From: Martinezella lusitana
GTDB taxonomy: Bacteria > Pseudomonadota > Alphaproteobacteria > Rhizobiales > Rhizobiaceae
DNA length: 64,000 nt
NCBI RefSeq assembly: GCF_010668395.1
Contig: NZ_WUEY01000003.1
Location: forward strand, 62,001 to 126,000
Direction: 5' to 3'
Shown here: positions 58,421-64,000 of the stretch, piece after piece
Numbering within the stretch: position 1 is the stretch's first letter
Layout: each line of letters starts with the position of its first letter
The notes under the pieces: model-generated
The model's input: the letters and a program-made list of their open reading frames with translations, nothing else
Database searches by the model: none
What the model was told of the DNA's origin: nothing
Position numbers and translations under genes: made by a program

Positions 58421-58673
58421 AGGCGATCAATCTCGCCAACAGCACCACAACGATCGCGCCGACGGTGGCATGGATGATTTCCACCACCAGCGCATTTTCT
58501 ATACCGAGCGATATCCCGAACCAATGGAAGAGGAAACCGCCCACGAAAGCTCCGATCACGCCGCTCACCAGGCAACTGATGAGCCCGCCGCCGCCAACAA
58601 CCAGGCTCGCGAGAAAACCCGCGACCAGCCCGATAAGAAGAAAGACGACCCAACCTTCCGTAGTGATAGACAT
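58419..58673 (-). CDS. GlsB/YeaQ/YmgE-family small membrane protein, third copy
   Basis: 84 residues; segments WVVFLLIGLVAGFLASLVVG, LISCLVSGVIGAFVGGFLFH and ENALVVEIIHATVGAIVVVL. More divergent than the other two copies, but has the same three-helix layout with glycine-rich turns. Its last codon and stop touch the palindromic element B. Upstream is lpdA, 55 bases away on the same strand. Function unknown. Confidence 0.82.
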   Translation of the reverse strand: MSITTEGWVVFLLIGLVAGFLASLVVGGGGLISCLVSGVIGAFVGGFLFHWFGISLGIENALVVEIIHATVGAIVVVLLARLIA

Positions 58674-58728
58674 GTTGATTTCCTTTCCTGTTTTCCACCC
58701 CTCGGATAAAGGGCGGGGCAGGAAATTA

Positions 58729-60192
58729 TCAAGCGTTCAGCACCCGGCCGTAGGCATCCAGCACGGCTTCCTTCATCGTTTCCGAAACGGTCGGATGCGG
58801 GAAGATCGTGTGCATCAACTCTTCTTCCGTCGTCTCCAGGTTCATGGCGACGACGAAGCCCTGGATGAGTTCGGTCACTTCGGCACCGACCATGTGCGCA
58901 CCGAGCAGCTCGCCGGTCTTCTTGTCGAAGATGACCTTGCAGAGGCCCTGGTCTTCGCCAAGCGCGATCGCCTTGCCGTTGAAGGCGAAGGAGAAGCGGC
59001 CGACGCGGATGTCGCGGCCGAGTTCCTTGGCCTTGGCTTCGGTCAGGCCGACGGAGGCAACCTGCGGCTGGCAATAGGTGCAGCCCGGAACCTTGCTCTT
59101 GTCGGTCGGATGGACATTCGGCAGGCCGGCGATCTTCTCGATGCAGACGACGCCTTCGTGCTCGGCCTTGTGCGCCAGCATCGGCGGGCCGGCGACGTCG
59201 CCGATCGCGTAGATGCCCGGCACGTTGGTCTTGCCGTAGCCGTCGATGACGACGCAGCCGCGGTCAGTCTTTACGCCAAGCGCCTCGAGACCGAGATTCT
59301 CGATGTTGCCCTGTACGCCGACGGCGGAGATCATGCGATCGGCAACGATCTGCTGCACCTTGCCGTCTTCGGTTTCGACATGAGCGGTGATGCTGTTGGC
59401 GGCCTTGTCGACTTTCGTGACCTTGGCCTTGGTGAAGATCTTCAGGCCGCGCTTTTCGAGCTGCTTGCGGGCGATGCCGGAAATTTCGGCATCCTCGACC
59501 GGCATGATCGTCGGCATGACCTCGACGACGGTGACGTCGACACCCATCGAGCGATAGAAGCTCGCGAACTCGATGCCGATGGCGCCGGAGCCCATGACGA
59601 GCAGAGACTTCGGCAGGAAGTCCGGCTTCAGCGCTTCGAAATAGGTCCAGATCAGCTTGCCGTCCGGCTCGATGCCGGGCAGAGCGCGCGGACGAGCGCC
59701 CGTGGCGATGATGATGTGCTTGGCAGTGTAAGTGCCCTCGCCCTTGACGTTCTTCGGCACCGGATGCTGCGGCTCGACGACCGGCTTGGTCGACTTGCTG
59801 ACGACGATCTCGCCTGGCTGAGCGCCAGTCGCAGCCTTGGTGATCTTGGCTTCACCCCAGATGACATCGACCTTGTTCTTCTTCATGAGGAAGCCGACGC
59901 CGGTGTTGAGGCGGGCAGATACGCCGCGCGAACGGGCGACGACTGCCTTCACATCGGGGCTTACCTTGCCTTCGAGAACAAGGCCGTAATCCTTCAGATG
60001 GTTGGAATGATCGAGAATTTCGGCCGAACGGAGCAGCGCCTTTGTCGGTATGCAGCCCCAGTTGAGGCAGATGCCGCCCAGATGCTCGCGCTCGACGATC
60101 GCGGTCTTCAGGCCCAGCTGGCCGGCGCGCACGGCAGCGACGTAACCGCCGGGACCGGATCCGATGATAATGACGTCGTAATTCTCAGCCAT
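58729..60192 (-). CDS. lpdA: Dihydrolipoyl dehydrogenase (E3)
   Basis: 487 residues. Reoxidises dihydrolipoyl groups of 2-oxoacid dehydrogenase complexes using NAD+. FAD motif IIIGSGPGGYVAAVRAGQ, redox-active disulfide in GGICLNWGCIPTKALLRS, NAD motif LLVMGSGAIGIEFASFYRSM, FAD-site VYAIGDVAGPPMLAHKAEHE, and C-terminal HPTVSETMKEAV with the active-site His. No N-terminal lipoyl domain. Genes here (pdhA-pdhB-pdhC, SGNH hydrolase, lpdA, all minus) show it is the E3 of the PDH cluster, although another lpdA usually serves 2-oxoglutarate dehydrogenase. Confidence 0.96.
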   Translation of the reverse strand: MAENYDVIIIGSGPGGYVAAVRAGQLGLKTAIVEREHLGGICLNWGCIPTKALLRSAEILDHSNHLKDYGLVLEGKVSPDVKAVVARSRGVSARLNTGVGFLMKKNKVDVIWGEAKITKAATGAQPGEIVVSKSTKPVVEPQHPVPKNVKGEGTYTAKHIIIATGARPRALPGIEPDGKLIWTYFEALKPDFLPKSLLVMGSGAIGIEFASFYRSMGVDVTVVEVMPTIMPVEDAEISGIARKQLEKRGLKIFTKAKVTKVDKAANSITAHVETEDGKVQQIVADRMISAVGVQGNIENLGLEALGVKTDRGCVVIDGYGKTNVPGIYAIGDVAGPPMLAHKAEHEGVVCIEKIAGLPNVHPTDKSKVPGCTYCQPQVASVGLTEAKAKELGRDIRVGRFSFAFNGKAIALGEDQGLCKVIFDKKTGELLGAHMVGAEVTELIQGFVVAMNLETTEEELMHTIFPHPTVSETMKEAVLDAYGRVLNA

Positions 60193-60244
60193 GTGTTTCC
60201 TGCCTTATTGGTGGCGGCGGATCAGAGCCGGCGCCTTGAATTTA

Positions 60245-60886
60245 TCAGAGACCGAGCATCATCCGCACGATCGGCTCTAGGCCGCGACCGAGCGCCCGGG
60301 TGTTTTCCGCATCGAGATGCACGCCATCGAGCGGTGTGGTGACGGCAACGGAATTCGCATCGAAGAAGCCGCAGCCCAACTCATCGGCCAGATCGCTGTA
60401 GAGCGTCGGCAGCTTGGCCGATTCCTTGACGGCGCCGAGGAAGCTCGCGGCGAACGCGGGATTGGCGGTCTCGGAGATCGCCGGCGGGGCGACGATGAGG
60501 ATGTCGGGCACCTCGTAGTCGAATCCCCAGGCGTGATTGCGCACGAGCTGGATCAGCCGGCTGAGACCTTGCAGAGCGGCAAAGGCCGAGCCGGCGACGA
60601 CCGGCTTCATGTCGTTGGTGCCCAGCATGATGACGACGAGATCGAGCGGATTGTGGGTCTGCAGGATCGTCGGCAAAATCCGCGCGCCGTTGCGATCGCA
60701 ATCGGCGAGATGATCGTCGAACGCGGTGGTGCGGCCGTTCAATCCTTCCGGAATGACGCGGACCTGATTGCCGAGCGCATTTTGCAGCACGCTCGGCCAC
60801 CGGTCTTCATAGGCATGACGGCCGATCGTCTCGGCGCTATAACCCCATGTCAGCGAGTCGCCATAACACAGAACGGTCTTGGTCAT
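60245..60886 (-). CDS. SGNH/GDSL-family hydrolase
   Basis: 213 residues, no signal peptide. Block I GDSLTWG (Ser nucleophile at residue 11), block II Gly in PEGLNGRTT, block III GTND, block V DGVHLD (Asp and His near residue 192). Resembles the arylesterase/acyltransferase group. The substrate is unknown. Inserted between pdhC and lpdA, an order seen in Rhizobiales; whether it takes part in PDH metabolism is not known. Two palindromic elements separate it from pdhC, so its transcription may differ from pdhABC. Confidence 0.9.
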   Translation of the reverse strand: MTKTVLCYGDSLTWGYSAETIGRHAYEDRWPSVLQNALGNQVRVIPEGLNGRTTAFDDHLADCDRNGARILPTILQTHNPLDLVVIMLGTNDMKPVVAGSAFAALQGLSRLIQLVRNHAWGFDYEVPDILIVAPPAISETANPAFAASFLGAVKESAKLPTLYSDLADELGCGFFDANSVAVTTPLDGVHLDAENTRALGRGLEPIVRMMLGL

Positions 60887-60907
60887 TCATGCCTCCGTGT
60901 CGTGACC

Positions 60908-60957
60908 AGAGCGTGATGCCGAAAAGTGTAAGCGGTTTTCGGGCGACATCACGCTCT
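60908..60957. repeat. Palindromic intergenic element C
   Basis: Outer arms AGAGCGTGATG (60908-60918) and CATCACGCTCT (60947-60957), inner arms CCGAAAA and TTTTCGG. The GATGCCGAAAAGTG-type hairpin is a common Rhizobium intergenic element. It lies between the SGNH-hydrolase start and pdhC. Confidence 0.7.
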
Positions 60958-60971
60958 CCCTAGTTAATTCC

Positions 60972-61020
60972 GGAGCGGATTCAGATTTTAGGTCTATTCG
61001 ACCTAAAATCATCCGGCTCC
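60972..61020. repeat. Palindromic intergenic element D
   Basis: Perfect 11-bp inner stem GATTTTAGGTC/GACCTAAAATC around TATTC, extended outward by GGAGCGGAT and ATCCGGCTCC with a one-base bulge. It begins 14 bases after element C and ends 4 bases before the pdhC stop. May also act as a pdhC terminator. Confidence 0.7.
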
Positions 61021-61024
61021 AGGC

Positions 61025-62401
61025 TCAGACGAGCATCCCCATCGGGTTTTCGATGTAGCCCTTGAAGGCGGCCAGGAGTTCGGCACCGAGCGCCCCATCG
61101 ACGGCACGATGATCGGTCGACAGCGTGACGGTCATCACGGTGGCAATCGCCATTTCGCCCTTCTTGACGATGACGCGCTGTTCGCCCGCGCCGACGGCCA
61201 GAATGGTCGCATGCGGCGGGTTGACGACGGCGGCGAAGTTCTTGACGCCCATCATGCCCATGTTCGACACGGCAGTCGTACCGCCCTGATACTCCTCAGG
61301 CTTCAGCTTGCGCTCCTTGGCGCGCTTGCCGTAGTCCTTCATCTCGTTGGAGATGGTCGAGAGCGTCTTCTGCTCGGCGCTGCGGATGATCGGCGTGATC
61401 AGGCCGCCAGGAATGGAGACGGCAACACCGACATCGGCATGCTTGTGCTTGACCATGTTGCTGTCGGTCCAGGAGACGTTGGCATCCGGCACGTCACGCA
61501 GTGCCAGCGCCAGGGCCTTGATGACCATGTCGTTGACCGAGAGCTTGTAGGCCGGAACGCCGTCCTTCGACTTCGGAGCGGAATCGTTGAGCTGCGTGCG
61601 CAGTGCCAGCAGCGCGTCGAGTTCGCAATCGACCGAGACGTAGAAGTGCGGGATCGTCTGCTTGGATTCCTGCAGGCGCTTGGCGATGGTCTTGCGCATG
61701 CCGTCATGCGGAACGAGCTCGTAAGAACCCTGCTCGAACAGCTTGAGGACGGCGTCGTCGGACATGCCCTTCGGCGCGGCGGCGGGAGCAGCAGCGGCGG
61801 CCGGCTGTGCAGCCGGTGCTGCTGCGGGAGCAGCCTTGGCCGTGCCGCCGGAAACCGCAGCCTCGATGTCCTTCTTGACCACGCGGCCGTGCGGACCGGT
61901 GCCGGAGACGGCAGTCACGTCGATGCCGGCTTCCTTGGCAAGGCGGCGTGCGAGCGGCGAAGCGAAGGTGCGATGACCGTCATTTGCTGCCGGAGCCGAT
62001 GCAGCCGGCGCCAGGGCTGGTGCGGCAGGAGCCGAAACGCTTGCCGGAGCCGGCGCAGCAGCGGGAGCAGCGGCCGGAGCCGCTTCCGCCTTTGGCGCTT
62101 CCTTCGCAGCCGGAGCAGCGCCGCCGCCAGCGCTGGAAGCAGCAGCGGCAACATCTTCGCCATCGGCAGCGAGCACCGCGATCAAGGCATTGACCTTGAC
62201 GCCTTCGGTGCCGGCCGGAATGACGATCTTGGCAACGGTGCCTTCATCGACGGCCTCGACTTCCATCGTTGCCTTGTCAGTCTCGATCTCGGCGATCACA
62301 TCGCCGGACTTGATCTTGTCGCCTTCCTTGACCAGCCACTTGGCGAGGTTGCCCTCTTCCATGGTCGGCGAGAGGGCAGGCATGGTGATGTTGATAGGCA
62401 T
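61025..62401 (-). CDS. pdhC: PDH E2: dihydrolipoyllysine acetyltransferase
   Basis: 458 residues. One N-terminal lipoyl domain with lipoyl-Lys in [12 protein letters not shown] (near residue 44), an Ala/Pro-rich linker, a peripheral-subunit-binding domain ([34 protein letters not shown]), another Ala/Pro linker and the catalytic acyltransferase core with [14 protein letters not shown] near the C-terminus. It forms the complex core that transfers acetyl groups to CoA. pdhB is 15 bases upstream. Its lipoyl domain closely resembles that of pdhB. Confidence 0.97.
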   Translation of the reverse strand: MPINITMPALSPTMEEGNLAKWLVKEGDKIKSGDVIAEIETDKATMEVEAVDEGTVAKIVIPAGTEGVKVNALIAVLAADGEDVAAAASSAGGGAAPAAKEAPKAEAAPAAAPAAAPAPASVSAPAAPALAPAASAPAANDGHRTFASPLARRLAKEAGIDVTAVSGTGPHGRVVKKDIEAAVSGGTAKAAPAAAPAAQPAAAAAPAAAPKGMSDDAVLKLFEQGSYELVPHDGMRKTIAKRLQESKQTIPHFYVSVDCELDALLALRTQLNDSAPKSKDGVPAYKLSVNDMVIKALALALRDVPDANVSWTDSNMVKHKHADVGVAVSIPGGLITPIIRSAEQKTLSTISNEMKDYGKRAKERKLKPEEYQGGTTAVSNMGMMGVKNFAAVVNPPHATILAVGAGEQRVIVKKGEMAIATVMTVTLSTDHRAVDGALGAELLAAFKGYIENPMGMLV

Positions 62402-62416
62402 CGATGAGCCCTCCCC

Positions 62417-63799
62417 TTATTTGTAGCAAACGGCCTTCACCGCATCGACCACTTCGGCGACGCTTGGAAGCGCCAGCTTTTCGAGGTTGGCGGCGTATGG
62501 CATCGGTACGTCCTTGCCGGCAATCGTCAGGATCGGCGCGTCGAGATAGTCGAAGGCCTGCTGCATGACGCGCGTGGCGATTTCCGTGCCGACGGAGGAC
62601 TGCGGATAGCCTTCCTCGACGGTCACCAGACGGCCGGTCTTCTTGACGGATTCGATCACCGCCGGAAGATCCATCGGGCGGATGGTGCGCAGGTCGATAA
62701 GTTCGACATCGATGCCCTGGGCTTCGAGCTCGGCGACCGCCTTGGTGGCATAAGTCATGCCGATGCCGAAGGAGACGACCGTGACGTCCTTGCCCGGACG
62801 ATGGATGCGGGCCTTGCCGATCGGCACCGTGAAATTATCGAGCTTCGGCACGTCGAAGTGCTGGCCGTAGAGAATTTCGTTCTCGAGGAAGATGACCGGG
62901 TTCGGATCGCGGATAGCCGACTTCAGCAGGCCCTTGGCGTCGGCTGCCGTGTAGGGCATGACGACCTTGAGGCCGGGGATCTGGCTGTACCAGGCGGCGT
63001 AGTCCTGGCTGTGCTGAGCGCCGACGCGGGCAGCAGCACCGTTCGGACCGCGGAAGACGATCGGAGCACCCATCTGGCCGCCGGACATATAGAGCGTCTT
63101 GGCGGCGGAGTTGATGATCTGGTCGATCGCCTGCATGGCGAAGTTGAAGGTCATGAATTCGACGATCGGGCGAAGACCGGCCATGGCGGCGCCGACGCCG
63201 ATACCGGCAAAACCATGCTCGGTGATCGGGGTATCGACAACGCGGCGGGCCCCGAATTCCTGCAGCAGGCCCTGGGTCACCTTGTAGGCGCCCTGATATT
63301 CGGCCACTTCCTCACCCATGACGAAGACGTCCGGGTTGGAGCGCATTTCCTCGGCCATGGCGTCGCGCAGCGCTTCGCGCACCGTCATCGACACCATTTC
63401 CGTACCGGCCGGAATTTCCGGATCGGCGGGAGCCGCAACCTTCGGCTGGGCCGGAACCGGCGCGGCCGCGGGCGCCGGAGCGGCGGCAGGGGCCTCGGCC
63501 TTTGCCGGCTCGGCAGCGGGCGCTGCCTTGGCGGACGAAATGGCGTCGGCCGATTCGCCATCCTGCAGCAGGATGGCGATCTTGGCGTTGACCTTTACGC
63601 CTTCAGTACCGGCCTCGACCAGCAGCTTGCCGATGACGCCTTCGTCGACGGCTTCCACTTCCATGGTGGCCTTGTCGGTTTCGATTTCGGCAATGACATC
63701 ACCGGAAACGACCTTGTCGCCTTCCTTCTTGAGCCATTTCGAAAGTGTACCCTCTTCCATGGTCGGAGAAAGGGCGGGCATGAGAATGTCGATGGGCAT
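62417..63799 (-). CDS. pdhB: PDH E1 beta subunit with N-terminal lipoyl domain
   Basis: 460 residues: about 130 more than a plain E1-beta. The first 80 residues are a lipoyl domain ([16 protein letters not shown], attachment Lys near residue 44), then an Ala/Pro linker with [18 protein letters not shown], then the transketolase-like E1-beta domain from about residue 140: [60 protein letters not shown]. Such a lipoylated E1-beta is known in Zymomonas and rhizobia. pdhA ends 18 bases upstream. Confidence 0.97.
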   Translation of the reverse strand: MPIDILMPALSPTMEEGTLSKWLKKEGDKVVSGDVIAEIETDKATMEVEAVDEGVIGKLLVEAGTEGVKVNAKIAILLQDGESADAISSAKAAPAAEPAKAEAPAAAPAPAAAPVPAQPKVAAPADPEIPAGTEMVSMTVREALRDAMAEEMRSNPDVFVMGEEVAEYQGAYKVTQGLLQEFGARRVVDTPITEHGFAGIGVGAAMAGLRPIVEFMTFNFAMQAIDQIINSAAKTLYMSGGQMGAPIVFRGPNGAAARVGAQHSQDYAAWYSQIPGLKVVMPYTAADAKGLLKSAIRDPNPVIFLENEILYGQHFDVPKLDNFTVPIGKARIHRPGKDVTVVSFGIGMTYATKAVAELEAQGIDVELIDLRTIRPMDLPAVIESVKKTGRLVTVEEGYPQSSVGTEIATRVMQQAFDYLDAPILTIAGKDVPMPYAANLEKLALPSVAEVVDAVKAVCYK

Positions 63800-63817
63800 G
63801 GATCGTCCCTCCCCGAT

Positions 63818-64000
63818 TTAGAGCAGAATGTCGGTGTAGAGCTCGGATGCATCCGGCTCCGGATCGTTCTGGGCGAAATCGGCGCTGTCGGCGACGATGT
63901 CGCGGACATCCTTGTCGATATCCTTCAGATCGTCCTCGGTCGCCCAGCCCTTTTCGAGAAGGCGAACACGAACCTGCTCGATCGGGTCATGCTCGGAGCG
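63818..64000 (-). CDS. pdhA: PDH E1 alpha subunit, 3' end only (60 residues)
   Basis: C-terminal part read on the minus strand from the window edge: SEHDPIEQVRVRLLEKGWAT, DKDVRDIVADSADFAQNDPE, ending PDASELYTDILL and TAA at 63818. The end matches rhizobial PdhA, and it sits just before pdhB. Most of the gene, including the thiamine diphosphate site, lies beyond the window. Confidence 0.92.
   Translation of the reverse strand, partial: RSEHDPIEQVRVRLLEKGWATEDDLKDIDKDVRDIVADSADFAQNDPEPDASELYTDILL

Overview
The window is a gene-dense stretch of about 64 kb from the chromosome of an alphaproteobacterium, almost certainly Rhizobium or a close relative. Grounds: phosphatidylcholine synthase (pcs), the dusB-ntrB-ntrC-ntrY-ntrX-dat-hfq-hflX block, a fused ispDF, a PDH E1-beta subunit with its own lipoyl domain, an IalB-family protein, the cysG-DUF2849-cysI-DUF934 order, high GC content, and palindromic intergenic elements of the kind scattered through Rhizobium chromosomes. 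Most of the window is core genome. I see no prophage, CRISPR array, rRNA operon or secretion island.

Layout. 1-2.2 kb: 3' end of glnA, hspQ, an IalB-like exported protein. 2.4-7 kb: orphan peptide-type solute-binding protein, DsbA/FrnE-like oxidoreductase, a divergent SDR/AraC pair. 7-13.2 kb: mfd overlapping sdhE, divergent recG. 13.2-19.1 kb: phytase-like exported protein, DUF502 membrane protein, glmS, glmU. 19.2-21.9 kb: the least core-like patch, with a GntR/FCD regulator, a nonsense-interrupted ABC sugar-permease remnant, a Sel1-repeat protein and a complete-looking IS200-type element. 22-28.4 kb: a BMP/nucleoside-type ABC transporter, a quinone oxidoreductase and pcs, all on the minus strand and closely spaced. 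28.6-31.6 kb: a UbiH-family hydroxylase, an AEC transporter, a CcdA protein. 31.7-36.7 kb: an accessory zone of small exported or membrane proteins, tRNA-Lys(UUU), a GlsB-type membrane protein and a GntR regulator. 36.8-41.8 kb: fpr, then the siroheme/sulfite-reductase operon. 42-43.5 kb: deaminase and mazG. 43.6-53.9 kb: hflX, hfq, dat and the two nitrogen two-component systems. 54-57 kb: ispDF, cinA, ratA, a P-loop kinase. 57-64 kb: lipA, two more GlsB-type proteins, lpdA, an SGNH hydrolase, pdhC, pdhB and the 3' end of pdhA.

How the genes work together. Nitrogen control is strongly represented: glnA encodes the GSI enzyme and NtrBC is the canonical regulator of such genes, with NtrYX beside it. 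The right end joins lipoate synthesis (lipA) to the complex that uses it: E2 and E1-beta both carry lipoyl domains, and E3 is lpdA. CysG makes siroheme for CysI; DUF2849 and DUF934 are embedded in that operon with no cysJ in view. GlmU and GlmS feed UDP-GlcNAc synthesis. Several starts were moved from the longest open frame because a good Shine-Dalgarno sequence points to an internal ATG or TTG.

No clearly new multi-gene system is visible. The best leads are a 24-bp near-perfect palindrome between the sulfite-reductase operon and fpr, the DUF2849/DUF934 sulfite-reductase cluster, the hfq-hflX junction with no canonical upstream start, the degraded sugar-permease locus beside its presumed regulator, and a 36-residue predicted membrane protein with a strong ribosome-binding site.
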